NCBI GenBank assembly: GCA_032622095.1
Contig: CP136066.1
Coordinates: forward strand, 150,612,224 to 150,676,223
DNA length: 64,000 nt
From: Siphonodentalium dalli
Lineage: Eukaryota > Mollusca > Scaphopoda > Gadilida > Siphonodentaliidae
Direction: 5' to 3'
Below the pieces are notes generated by a model. The model did not search any database and was not told the DNA's origin. It worked only from the letters and a program-made list of their open reading frames with translations. This document shows, piece by piece, positions 35,001 to 48,700 of this stretch (the first letter of the stretch is position 1; every line of letters starts with the position of its first letter). Both the position numbers and the translations under genes were made by a program.

Positions 35001-38000
35001 CCAAGCAGCTGGATTTCTAGAGCAGGAGGTCAGCACGGGTCCGGACATATTCGTCGTGATTTCATATAGATTGGCATTTCTACCTAATTTCGAGGTACCA
35101 GGACACTCTACAGACATATCCCTCCACATTAGTTGATGCATATTTGTAGAGAGTGTGACCGCTGGTAGTGGAAAACCACCCACGCAGTTGAAATTTGGCA
35201 AAAGCAGGTCATCACGGACTTCAATACTTCTATGTACAAACCGAACATGATCGCTATTATGGCCCGTATTTAGGGCTCCAGGACACCACACAAGAATAAC
35301 CCGCGAACATAACAGGCATGTCATTGTGGTCAACACATCAGCCCTATTTACAATTTAACCCCACGCAGCTGGATTTCTAGAGCACGAGGTCAGCACGGGT
35401 CCCGACATATTCTTCGTGATTTCATATCAATTGGCATTTCTACCTAATTTCGAGGTACCAGGACACTCTACAGAGATAACCCTCCACATTAGTTGATTCA
35501 TATGTGTAGACAGTGTGACCGATGGTAGTGTAAAGCCGCCCCACGCAGTTGAAATTTGGTAAAAACAGGTCATCACGGACTTCAATACGTCTATGTACAA
35601 ACCGAACATTATCGCTATTATGGCCCGTTTTTAGGGCTCCAGGACACCACACACGCATAACCCACGAACATATCAGGCATGTCATTGTGGTCAACACATC
35701 ATCCCTATTTACAATTTAACCCCACGCAGCTGGATTTCTAGAGCACGATGTCAGCACGGGTCCCGACATATTCGTCGTCGTTTCATATAAATTGGCATTT
35801 CTACCTAATTTCGAGGTACAAGGACACTCTACAGAGATAACCCTCCACATTAGTTGATTCATATGTGTAGACAGTGCGACCGCTGGTAGTGTAAAGCCGC
35901 CCCACGCAGTTGAAATTTTTTAAAAACAGGTCATCACGGACTTCAATACGTCTATGGACAAACCGAACATTATCGCTATTATGGCCCGTTTTTAGGGCTC
36001 CAAGACACCACACATGCACGCATAACCCACGAACATATCAGGTATGTCATTGTGGTCAACACATCAGCCCTAATTACAATTTAACCCCACGCAGCTGGAT
36101 TTCTAGAGCAGGAGGTCAGCACGGGTCCGGACATATTCGTCGTGATTTCATATAGATTGGCATTTCTACCTAATTTCGAGGTACCAGGACACTCTACAGA
36201 CATATCCCTCCACATTAGTTGATGCATATTTGTAGAGAGTGTGACCGCTGGTAGTGGAAAACCACCCACGCAGTTGAAATTTGGCAAAAGCAGGTCATCA
36301 CGGACTTCAAAACGTCTATGTACAAACCGAACATGATCGCTATTATGGCCCGTTTTTAGGGCTCCAGGACACCACACACGCATAACCCGCGAACATAACA
36401 GGCATATCATTGTGGTCAACACATCAGCCATATTTACAATTTAACCCCACGCAGCTGGATTTCTAGAGCACGAGGTCAGCACGGGTCCCGACATATTCTT
36501 CGTGATTTCATATAAATTGGCATTTCTACCTAATTTCGAGGTACCAGGACACTCTACAGAGATATCCCTCCACATTAGTTGATGCACATGTGTAGAGAGT
36601 GTGACCGCTGGTAGTGGAAAACCACCCCACGCAGTTGAAATTTGTTAAAAACAGGTCATCACGGACTTCAATACGTCTATGTACAAACCGAACATGATCG
36701 CTATTATGGCCCGTTTTTAGGGCTCCAGGACACCACACACGCATAACCCACGAACATATCAGGCATGTCATTGTGGTCAACACATCATCCCTATTTACAA
36801 TTTAACCCCACGCAGCTGGATTTCTAGAGCACGAGGTCAGCACGGGTCCCGACATATTCGTCGTGATTTCATATAAATTGGCATTTCTACCTAATTTCGA
36901 GGTACAAGGACACTCTACAGAGATAACCCTCCACATTAGTTGATTCATATGTGTAGAGAGTGTGACCGCTGGTAGTGTAAAGCCGCCCCACGCAGTTGAA
37001 ATTTAAAACAGGTCATCACGGACTTCAATACGTCTATGTACAAACCGAACATTATCGCTATTATGGCCCGTTTTTAGGGCTCCATGACACCACACACGCA
37101 TAACCCACGAACATATCAGGTATGTCATTGTGGTCAACACATCAGCCATAATTACAATTTAACCCCAAGCAGCTGGATTTCTAGAGCAGGAGGTCAGCAC
37201 GGGTCCGGACATATTCGTCGTGATTTCATATAGATTGGCATTTCTACCTAATTTCGAGGTACCAGGACACTCTACAGACATATCCCTCCACATTAGTTGA
37301 TGCATATTTGTAGAGAGTGTGACCGCTGGTAGTGGAAAACCACCCACGCAGTTGAAATTTGGCAAAAGCAGGTCATCACGGACTTCAATACTTCTATGTA
37401 CAAACCGAACATGATCGCTATTATGGCCCGTATTTAGGGCTCCAGGACACCACACAAGAATAACCCGCGAACATAACAGGCATGCATGTCATTGTGGTCA
37501 ACACATCAGCCATATTTACAATTTAACCCCACGCAGCTGGATTTCTAGAGCACGAGGTCAGCACGGGTCCCGACATATTCTTCGTGATTTCATATAAATT
37601 GGCATTTCTACCTAATTTCGAGGTACCAGGACACTCTACAGAGATAACCCTCCACATTAGTTGATTCATATGTGTAGACAGTGTGACCGATGGTAGTGTA
37701 AAGCCGCCCCACGCAGTTGAAATTTGGTAAAAACAGGTCATCACGGACTTCAATACGTCTATGTACAAACCGAACATTATCGCTATTATGGCCCGTTTTT
37801 AGGGCTCCAGGACACCACACACGCATAACCCACGAACATATCAGGCATGTCATTGTGGTCAACACATCATCCCTATTTACAATTTAACCCCACGCAGCTG
37901 GATTTCTAGAGCACGATGTCAGCACGGGTCCCGACATATTCGTCGTCGTTTCATATAAATTGGCATTTCTACCTAATTTCGAGGTACAAGGACACTCTAC

Positions 38001-39890
38001 AGAGATAACCCTCCACATTAGTTGATTCATATGTGTAGACAGTGCGACCGCTGGTATTGTAAAGCCGCCCCACGCAGTTGAAATTTTTTAAAAACAGGTC
38101 ATCACGGACTTCAATACGTCTATGGACAAACCGAACATTATCGCTATTATGGCCCGTTTTTAGGGCTCCAGGACACCACACACGCATAACCCACGAACAT
38201 ATCAGGTATGTCATTGTGGTCAACACATCAGCCCTAATTACAATTTAACCCCACGCAGCTGGATTTCTAGAGCAGGAGGTCAGCACGGGTCCGGACATAT
38301 TCGTCGTGATTTCATATAGATTGGCATTTCTACCTAATTTCGAGGTACCAGGACACTCTACAGACATATCCCTCCACATTAGTTGATGCATATTTGTAGA
38401 GAGTGTGACCGCTGGTAGTGGAAAACCACCCACGCAGTTGAAATTTGGCAAAAGCAGGTCATCACGGACTTCAATACGTCTATGTACAAACCGAACATGA
38501 TCGCTATTATGGCCCGTTTTTAGGGCTCCAGGACACCACACACGCATAACCCGCGAACATAACAGGCATGTCATTGTGGTCAACACATCAGCCATATTTA
38601 CAATTTAACCCCACGCAGCTGGATTTCTAGAGCACGAGGTCAGCACGGGTCCCGACATATTCATCGTGATTTCATATAAATTGGCATTTCTACCTAATTT
38701 CGAGGTACCAGGACACTCTACAGAGATATCCCTCCACATTAGTTGATGCATATGTGTAGAGAGTGTGACCGCTGGTAGTGGAAAACCACCCCACGCAGTT
38801 GAAATTTGTTAAAAACAGGTCATCACGGACTTCAATACGTCTATGTACAAACCGAACATGATCGCTATTATGGCCCGTTTTTAGGGCTCCAGGACACCAC
38901 ACACGCATAACCCACGAACATATCAGGCATGTCATTGTGGTCAGCACATCATCCCAATTTACAATTTAACCCCACGCAGCTGGATTTCTAGAGCTCGAGG
39001 TCAGCACGGGTCCCGACATATTCGTCGTGATTTCATATAAATTGGCATTTCTACCTAATTTCGAGGTACAAGGACACTCTACAGAGATAACCCTCCACAT
39101 TAGTTGATTCATATGTGTAGACAGTGTGACCGCTGGTAGTGTAAAGCCGCCCCACGCAGTTGAAATTTTTTTAAAACAGGTCATCACGGACTTCAATACG
39201 TCTATGTACAAACCGAACATTATCACTATTATGGCCCGTTTTTAGGGCTCCAGGACACCACACACGCATAACCCACGAACATATCAGGCATGTCATTGTG
39301 GTCAACACATCATCCCTATTTACAATTTAACCCCACGCAGCTGGATTTCTAGAGCACGAGGTCAGCACGGGTCCCGACATATTCGTCGTGATTTCATATA
39401 AATTGGCATTTCTACCTAATTTCGAGGTACCAGGGCACTCTACAGAGATATCCCTCCACATTAGTTGATTCATATGTGTAGACAGTGTGACCGCTGGTAG
39501 TGTAAAGCCGCCCCACGCAGTTGAAATTTGGTAAAAACAGGTCATCACGGACTTCAATACGTCTATGTACAAACCGAACATTATCGCTATTATGGCCCGT
39601 TTTTAGGGCTCCAGGACACTCCACACGCATAACCCATGAACACAACAGGTATGTCATTGTGGTCAACACATCAGCCCTATTTACAATTTAACCCCACGCA
39701 GCTGGATTTCTAGAGCACGAGGTCAGCACGGGTCTGGACATATTCGTCGTGATTTCATATAAATTGGCATTTCTACCTAATTTCGAGGTACCAGGACACT
39801 CTACAGAGATAACCCTCCACATTAGTTGATTCATATGTGTAGACAGTGTGACCGCTGGTAGTGTAAAGCCGCCCCACGCAGTTGAAATTT
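20078..39890. repeat. 361-bp satellite array, left arm, about 55 monomers
   Basis: Monomers repeat every 361 bp with high identity. Two main types alternate: A, with GTGTAAAGCCGCCCC and TGATTCATATGTGTAGACAG, and B, with GTGGAAAACCACCCC and TGATGCATATGTGTAGAGAG. A later B' variant has GGCAAAAGCAGG and CCGCGAACAT. Small open frames recur on both strands in every monomer, but 361 is not a multiple of three and no frame crosses the array, so they are not genes. Local departures are a 249-bp monomer at about 28500-28750 and 1-6-bp indels. The array stops abruptly at 39890 within a normal monomer, after GCAGTTGAAATTT. Confidence 0.97.
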
Positions 39891-40964
39891 CTTATTAACT
39901 CGAGATGAGTACTAATAACTGCCGTAATATGCTCTGGATGTGTACTCCAAATCTATTCAAACAGACAAGGATGGATAACTCTAAAATCAAGTGGTAATTT
40001 TAACGCAATTTTGACTGAGTTCTGGGCCAGATAGTATTCCCGATAATGAAAAATAATATATTTCTAAAATCGATATCTAACAAATCTGAGCTTTGATGGG
40101 TGACTTCCTCAACTCGAATAAAATATTTTTGACCCGCGAAGACATTGAAATAGTAGTTGAGAGGAGTTTTATCGGATTGAGTACCTTTAATGTACCGGTA
40201 TAATTATGATTCTAAGTGAATGTGAGAATCCAATCACTAAAGAAAGGATCTGAAATGTTGCATTTTTTTTTTTTTTTTGCAGCATTTTGTTATATCTGCC
40301 CCTTATTATTTATACTGATTATATCATTGATATAAAAGTATCAAGAGAACCCACAGAGATGCCATTGCTAATGGTATATATATAGGTGGTGATCCCCATT
40401 TAAAAATTGGTCGACCGGTGTCCCTCAATAAAAAATATAAAGTATGGCTAATAATTCAATTACCATAGTTATTTCAAATTGACAACATCGCTGATTTCCA
40501 AGCACTATTTGTTATTAAAATTTCGCGCTTATTCTACTGTATTTAATAAGTAAACTGTAGAATTCTGGTCTGTCAGGACAGCAACCAAACAAGAACGTTG
40601 TGAAAATGTTTTCATTATATGTTTCATTGAATGTTAAAATTATGACTTGGACATAATACCAAGTTTCAATCTGAATATTTCCACCAGATCATTCGATATG
40701 GTGTCCGTTACTTTTGCACTGTGTTAACAAATTATCTACGAATACTCTGTATATGTTAATATGGCATCACAACAGAACTTCACGGCCTATAATATAATTA
40801 TCGGCTTAAAATGTAAATTTGTAAAGAATCCGGACGGAACACATTCCATTTATAGTGGTCTAATTTATTTATTGCTGAGTATCATTCAGCTCAATAATTG
40901 GGACAGATTAGTGGCGACAGACATCTTATGCGTATAAAATATAAAAATTACAGTCCTATTTGAG

Positions 40965-41105
40965 GGGGGGGGGTCCAATCCCAGATTCCCAGGAAATAAA
41001 TCAGCAAATCCCAGTTCCCAGGAAAAAAATATGCCATTTCCCAGCTCCCAGGAATTAAAAGCAAATCCCAGTTCCCAGTAAAAAAAAAGCCAGTTCCCAG
41101 GAATT
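40965..41105. repeat. Short tandem repeats of a TCCCAGTTCCCAGGAA unit
   Basis: About five imperfect copies of a 25-30-bp unit made of AATCCCAGTTCCCAGGAA followed by an A/T-rich spacer. A separate block at 41390-41540 has a comparable unit, TTCCCGGGTCCCGGAAAATA, in about six variants. The two may be ends of one decayed element, but I see no clear boundary. Confidence 0.6.
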
Positions 41106-42012
41106 AAAATATTACATAGAGTATCGACAAAACATACAATATTCACAAGTAATGTAGATCAATGTAGCCTACATATATTGTATTTTTATGCTATATTTTG
41201 ATTTGTTGGCTACTGTCTGGTCAATTACATCATTTTACATGACATAAAATGCGAACCTATATGCAAATCCATTGAACAGAATCAACAGATCACTCTTTAC
41301 ACTGATCTACACCACTGCAAACCAGGTATTCCCTAAATGTCCACGTGATGTATGCAAATTCATGTGGTGAATAAAAATGGAAATCCCGATTAATTGGGGA
41401 TAATTTCCCGGGTCCCGGAAAATAATTTCAACCTTTCCCGGGTCCCGGTGGAATTCTGTTCCCGATTCCCGGAAAATTAAATCTGACGATCCCAATTCCC
41501 GAAAAATAAAAAGGGTCGATCCCGGTGTCCCGAAAATACCCGCCCCTCCTATCGTTGGGTCGATTTCTTCTAATAAGATACTACAATGCACATGGAAAAC
41601 CATCTAAACAGATTGTGCAACACAATGAATTTATGTCAAAGCGTCAATGTAGGCTATATGGAATATCGACGTTTATAAATATCGATCTTCTTGTGGACTT
41701 CGTTCGAATGAATTCCGGCAGCTTGGGATAAATTTATAATGGACATCAGTGTGATGGCCACTGTGTCATACATATTATATTGTAATTTACGACCCTGCCT
41801 AACTATGCTTAAAAGCCATGTCCTGATTGGCCAGTGGCCCGAGTTACCATTGGCTATATCGTTCCAGTTTTGTGGTACAATTCTACTTTTTCCAATTGTA
41901 CCACGAAAACAATAGGTTTATTCAGATCGCCGCACGCGACTTTTCCCGTCTTTTCTAACTCCGCACAAACGGGGCATCGATGGAGTACACCCGCACCCGT
42001 AACATAAGATAG

Positions 42013-42201
42013 GGGGCTCGTTAGGTTCAATCGTTAGTCAAAAATATACACAAACATGACGCTCAAATATGACGCCCTGCTCTGTCGAAAATATACTTAC
42101 GCCCATTTTTATCAACGATTCTCAAAGATATAGTACTATATAGTACTAACATACTCAAAATACACTTATGCCCACTTTTACGATTGAACCTAACGAGCCC
42201 C
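42013..42201. mobile_element. ~190-bp MITE with 22-bp terminal inverted repeats
   Basis: Begins GGGGCTCGTTAGGTTCAATC and ends with the exact inverse, GATTGAACCTAACGAGCCCC. Inside, AAAATATACTTACGCCCATT and AAATACACTTATGCCCACTT form a degenerate direct repeat. TA lies close to both ends, consistent with but not proving a Tc1/mariner-type TA target. Confidence 0.75.
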
Positions 42202-42433
42202 ACTATATTCTCGTAACCATTTGAATTTTTCTACATCTTGACAATCTTGCGAATTTTCTAGCGATTTATACATCTTTAGTGGTCATCAACTCTAAAAGCG
42301 GGACATATGCGCTCTGATATAAATGTCTGATATACATACCGGTATCAGATTCTGTGATGACACAATAAGCGAGATCACTGAGTCGCTGCCGTTTTGGATT
42401 AATCCAGCTCCGATCCGTGATTTCCGAGATTTA

Positions 42434-42592
42434 TCCAGCTCAGGTTTCGTGGTTTTAGTGATAAAGGTCAATGTTTTGGAGTAGCTTTCCAGATCAGATA
42501 ACGAAGTTATGGATTATTCCGGTTTCCATATACGGAAATGCTACTCCAGAACTTTGACATGTATAGCACTATAACCGCTGAACCGAGCCTGT
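42434..42592. repeat. Inverted repeat with ~55-bp arms
   Basis: The left arm contains GTGGTTTTAGTGATAAAGGT and TTTTGGAGTAGC. The right arm has GCTACTCCAGAACTTTGACA and GCACTATAACCGC, the inverse with about 15-20% mismatch. The ~40-bp loop contains GATAACGAAGTTATGG. Confidence 0.6.
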
Positions 42593-42729
42593 GGTTCCAA
42601 TATGGCCGCGAGTTAGTGACATGGCGTATTCTTCACATCCTCAGCTGTATAGAGTCGATAACTTCTTCGATCTCTAAAAATATACTTCACTCCATTACCA
42701 AATAACGCTGAGCATCCTGAAATTGGACT

Positions 42730-45700
42730 CAAATGACGATTTATTTGAAATCACGACATTTATGCCCTGGCTCGTGTTGACATCGTCCTTGAGCTGCGTG
42801 TGTTCATTTGTAACGGTCACTATAGTATAGAGATTACTACTGGAATAACTTATTTATCGGCTGGTTATCAGATGAGTTTGTTGTGTAAATATCAAGGGTC
42901 CATGATGACATACTTTTGCCAAACTTCATGTAACTGTGTGAGGTGGTTTCCCATTATCAGAGGTAATGTGAAACGCACTACTAATAACCAAAATTTGAGG
43001 GCGCTTGTACATCTCCACAGCGAGTCCCGGTACCTCGCAATTAGGTAAACACGGCAATTGATGCGAAATCACTAATGTGGACGGACATCTCCAAAGAGTC
43101 ATGGCACCTCGAAATTAGGTAAAAATGACAATTTATATTAAACCACGACGAATATGTCGGGACCCGTGCTGACATCGGCTCTAGATATCAGGCTGCGCGG
43201 GGTTAAACTGTAATTAGGACTGATGTGGTGACCACCACTAAAGACTAACCATGTTCGTGGGATATGCGTGTGGGGTGACCTGGAGCTCTAAAATCGGGCC
43301 ATAATAGCGATAATGTTCGGTCTGTACACTGAAGTATTGAAGTCCGTGATTACCTATTATACTTTTCCCAAATTTCAACTGCGTGCGGTGGTTTTCCACT
43401 ACCAGCGGTCACACTGTCTACACATTTGCATCAACTAATGTTGAGGGATATCTCTGTAGATTGTCCTGGTACCTCGAAATTAGGTAGAAATGCAAATTTA
43501 TATGAAATCACGACGAATATGTCGGGACCCGTGCTGACCTCATGCTCTAGAAATCCGACTACGTGGGTTTAAATTGTAATTAGGGTTGATGTGTTGACCA
43601 CAATGATATACCTGTTATGTTCGTGGATTATGCGTGTGGAGTGTCCTTGAGCCCTAAAAACGGGCCATAAAAGCGATAATTTTTGGTTTGTACATAGACG
43701 TATTGAAGTCCGTGATGACATTTTTTACCAAATTTCAACTGCGTGGGGTGGTTTTCCACTATACCAGCGGTCACACTCTCTACACATATGCATCAACTAA
43801 TGTGGATGGATATCTCTGTAGAGTGTCCTGGTACCTCGAAATTAGGTAGAAATGCCAATCTATATGAAATCACGACGAATATGTCGGGACCCGTGCTGAC
43901 CTCGTGCACTAGAAATCCAGCTGCGTGGGGTTAAATTGTAAATAGGGATGATGTGTTGACCACAATGACATGCCTGTTATGTTCGTGGGTTATGCGTGTG
44001 TGGTGTCCTGGAGCCCTAAAAACGGGCCATACTAGCGATAATGTTCGGTTTGTACATAGACGTATTGAAGTCCGTGATGACCTGTTTTTACCAAATTTCA
44101 ACTGCGTGGGGTGGTTTTCCACTACCAGCGGTCACACTCTCTACACATATGCATCAACTAATGTGGAGGGATATCTCTGTAGAGTGTCCTGGTACCTCGA
44201 AATTAGGTAGAAATGCCAATTTATATGAAATCACGACGAATATGTCGGGTGGTGTCCTGGAGCCCTAAAAACGGGCCATAATAGCGATAATGTTCGGTTT
44301 GTACATAGACGTATTGAAGTCCGTGATGACCTGTTTTTACCAAATTTCAACTGCGTGGGGCGGCTTTACACTACCAGCGGTCACACTGTCTACACATATG
44401 AATCAACTAATGTGGAGGGTTATCTCTGTAGAGTGTCCTGGTACCTCGAAATTAGGTAGAAATGCCAATTTATATGAAATCACGACGAATATGTCGGGAC
44501 CCGTGCTGACCTCGTGCTCTAGAAATCCAGCTGCGTGGGGTTAAATTGTAAATAGGGATGATGTGTTGACCACAATGACATGCCTGTTATGTTCGTGGGT
44601 TATGCGTGTGTGGTGTCCTGGAGCCCTAAAAACGGGCCATACTAGCGATAATGTTCGGTTTGTACATAGACGTATTGAAGTCCGTGATGACCTGTTTTTA
44701 CCAAATTTCAACTCCGTGGGGTGGTTTTCCACTACCAGCGGTCACACTCTCTACACTTATGCATCAACTAATGTGGAGGGATATCTCTGTAGAGTGTCCT
44801 GGTACCTCGAAATTAGGTAGAAATGCCAATTTATATGAAATCACGACGAATATGTCGGGACCCGTGCTGACCTCGTGCTCTAGAAATCCAGCTGCGTGGG
44901 GTTAAATTGTAAATAGGGATGATGTGTTGACCACAATGACATGCCTGTTATGTTCGTGGGTTATGCGTGTGTGGTGTCCTGGAGCCCTAAAAACGGGCCA
45001 TACTAGCGATAATGTTCGGTTTGTACATAGACGTATTGAAGTCCGTGATGACCTGTTTTTACCAAATTTTAACTCCTTGGGGTGGTTTTCCACTACCAGC
45101 GGTCACACTCTCTACACTTATGAATCAACTAATGTGGAGGGATATCTCTGTAGAGTGTCCTGGTACCTCGAAATTAGGTAGAAATGCCAATTTATATGAA
45201 ATCACGACGAATATGTCGGGACCCGTGCTGACCTCGTGCTCTAGAAATCCAGCTGCGTGGGGTTAAATTGTAAATAGGGATGATGTGTTGACCACAATGA
45301 CATGCCTGTTATGTTCGTGGGTCATGCGTGTGTGGTGTCCTGGAGCCCTAAAAACGGGCCATACTAGCGATAATGTTCGGTTTGTACATAGACGTATTGA
45401 AGTCCGTGATGACCTGTTTTTACCAATTTTCAACTGCGTGGGGTGGTTTTCCACTACCAGCGGTCACACTCTCTACACTTATGCATCAACTAATGTGGAG
45501 GGATATCTCTGTAGAGTGTCCTGGTACCTCGAAATTAGGTAGAAATGCCAATTTATATGAAATCACGACGAATATGTCGGGACCCGTGCTGACCTCGTGC
45601 TCTAGAAATCCAGCTGCGTGGGGTTAAATTGTAAATAGGGATGATGTGTTGACCACAATGACATGCCTGATATGTTCGTGGGTTATGCGTGTGTGGTGTC

Positions 45701-48700
45701 CTGGAGCCCTAAAAACGGGCCATAATAGCGATAATGTTCGGTTTGTACATAGACGTATTGAAGTCCGTGATGACCTGTTTTTACCAAATTTCAACTGCGT
45801 GGGGCGCCTTTACACTACCAGCGGTCACACTGTCTACACATATGAATCAACTTATGTGGAGGGTTATCTCTGTAGAGTGTCCTGGTACCTCGAAATTAGG
45901 TAGAAATGCCAATTTATATGAAATTACGACCAATATGTCGGGACCCGTGCTGACCTCGTGCTCTAGAAATCCAGCTGCTTGGGGATAAATTGTAAATAGG
46001 GATGATGTGTTGACCACAATGACATACCTGATATGTTCGTGGGTTATGCGTGTGTGGTGTCCTGGAGCCCTAAAAACGGGCCATAATAGCGATAATGTTC
46101 GGTTTGTACATAGACGTATTGAAGTCCGTGATGACCTGTTTTTACCAAATTTCAACTGCATGGGGCGGCTTTACACTACCAGCGGTCACACTGTCTACAC
46201 ATATGAATCAACTAATGTGGAGGGTTATCTCTGTAGAGTGTCCTGGTACCTCGAAATTAGGTAGAAATGCCAATTTATATGAAATCACGACGAATATGTC
46301 GGGACCCGTGCTGACCTCGTGCTCTAGAAATCCAGCTGCGTGGGGTTAAATTGTAAATAGGGATGATGTGTTGACCACAATGACATGCCTGTTATGTTCG
46401 TGGGTTATGCGTGTGTGGTGTCCTGGAGCCCTAAAAACGGGCCATACTAGCGATAATGTTCGGTTTGTACATAGACGTATTGAAGTCCGTGATGACCTGT
46501 TTTTACCAAATTTCAACTGCGTGGGGTGGTTTTCCACTACCAGCGGTCACACTCTCTACACATATGCATCAACTAATGTGGAGGGATATCTCTGTAGAGT
46601 GCCCTGGTACCTCGAAATTAGGTAGAAATGCCAATTTATATGAAATCACGACGAATATGTCGGGACCCGTGCTGACCTCGTGCTCTAGAAATCCAGCTGC
46701 GTGGGGTTAAATTGTAAATAGGGATGATGTGTTGACCACAATGACATGCCTGATATGTTCGTGGGTTTTGCGTGTGTGGTGTCCTGGAGCCCTAAAAACG
46801 GGCCATAATAGCGATAATGTTCGGTTTGTACATAGACGTATTGAAGTCCGTGATGACCTGTTTTTACCAAATTTCAACTGCGTGGGGCGGCTTTACACTA
46901 CCAGCGGTCACACTGTCTACACATATGAATCAACTAATGTGGAGGGTTATCTCTGTAGAGTGTCCTGGTACCTCGAAATTAGGTAGAAATGCCAATTTAT
47001 ATGAAATCACGACGAATATGTCGGGACCCGTGCTGACCTCGTGCTCTAGAAATCCAGCTGCGTGGGGTTAAATTGTAAATAGGGATGATGTGTTGACCAC
47101 AATGACATGCCTGTTATGTTCGTGGGTTATGCGTGTGTGGTGTCCTGGAGCCCTAAAAACGGGCCATACTAGCGATAATGTTCGGTTTGTACATAGACGT
47201 ATTGAAGTCCGTGATGACCTGTTTTTACCAAATTTCAACTGCGTGGGGCGGCTTTACACTACCAGCGGTCACACTGTCTACACATATGAATCAACTAATG
47301 TGGAGGGTTATCTCTGTAGAGTGTCCTGGTACCTCGAAATTAGGTAGAAATGCCAATTTATATGAAATCACGACGAATATGTCGGGACCCGTGCTGACCT
47401 CGTGCTCTAGAAATCCAGCTGCGTGGGGTTAAATTGTAAATAGGGATGATGTGTTGACCACAATGACATGCCTGTTATGTTCGTGTGTTATGCGTGTGTG
47501 GTGTCCTGGAGCCCTAAAAACGGGCCATACTAGCGATAATGTTCGGTTTGTACATAGACGTATTGAAGTCCGTGATGACCTGTTTTTACCAAATTTCAAC
47601 TGCGTGGGGCGGCTTTACACTACCAGCGGTCACACTGTCTACACATATGAATCAACTAATGTGGAGGGTTATCTCTGTAGAGTGTCCTGGTACCTCGAAA
47701 TTAGGTAGAAATGCCAATTTATATGAAATCACGACCAATATGTCGGGACCCGTGCTGACCTCGTGCTCTAGAAATCCAGCTGCGTGGGGTTAAATTGTAA
47801 ATAGGGATGATGTGTTGACCACAATGACATGCCTGATATGTTCGTGGGTTATGCGTGTGTGGTGTCCTGGAGCCCTAAAAACGGGCCATAATAGCGATAA
47901 TGTTCGGTTTGTACATAGACGTATTGAAGTCCGTGATGACCTGTTTTTACCAAATTTCAACTGCGTGGGGTGGTTTTCCACTACCAGCGGTCACACTCTC
48001 TACACATATGCATCAACTAATGCGGAGGGATATCTCTGTAGAGTGTCCTGGTACCTCGAAATTAGGTAGAAATGCCAATTTATATGAAATCACGACGAAT
48101 ATGTCGGGACCCGTGCTGACCTCGTGCTCTAGAAATCCAGCTGCGTGGGGTTAAATTGTAAATAGGGATGATGTGTTGACCACAATGACATGCCTGATAT
48201 GTTCGTGGGTTATGCGTGTGTGGTGTCCTGGAGCCCTAAAAACGGGCCATAATAGCGATAATGTTCGGTTTGTACATAGACGTATTGAAGTCCGTGATGA
48301 CCTGTTTTTACCAAATTTCAACTGCGTGGGGCGGCTTTACACTACCAGCGGTCACACTCTCTACACATATGAATCAACTAATGTGGAGGGTTATCTCTGT
48401 AGAGTGTCCTGGTACCTCGAAATTAGGTAGAAATGCCAATTTATATGAAATCACGACGAATATGTCGGGACCCGTGCTGACCTCGTGCTCTAGAAATCCA
48501 GCTGCGTGGGGTTAAATTGTAAATAGGGATGATGTGTTGACCACAATGACATGCCTGATATGTTCGTTGGTTATGCGTGTGTGGTGTCCTGGAGCCCTAA
48601 AAACGGGCCATAATAGCGATAATGTTCGGTTTGTACATAGACGTATTGAAGTCCGTGATGACCTGTTTTTACCAAATTTCAACTGCGCGGGGCGGCTTTA

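Larger units (their letters stand above)
39891..42729. other. Spacer between the two satellite arms
   Basis: No gene is recognised. It holds a truncated copy of the 3640-4400 dispersed repeat (about 40075-40195), a T tract at 40265-40279, two runs of short CCCAGG/CCCGG repeats, a hairpin (TTTTGTGGTACAATT facing AATTGTACCACGAAAA, 41867-41910), a small TIR element (42013-42201) and an inverted repeat (42434-42592). The longer open frames near 40886-41146 and 41307-41603 (minus) are by-products of the CCCAGG/CCCGG repeats. Confidence 0.6.

Noticed and set aside
20078-39890. Centromere identity for the 361-bp array
   Set aside because: No CENP-B-box-like motif could be recognised with confidence, and sequence alone cannot show centromere function. 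It would need CENP-A mapping.
40886-41603. Minus-strand frames with repeated WELG-like or RDPG-like peptides
   Set aside because: The periodicity comes from the CCCAGG and CCCGG short tandem repeats. There is no start context, no domain and no support for a gene.
42495-42520. GATAACGAAGTTATGG looks like part of a lox site
   Set aside because: The arms are too short and the 8-bp core is missing. It is just the loop of an inverted repeat.
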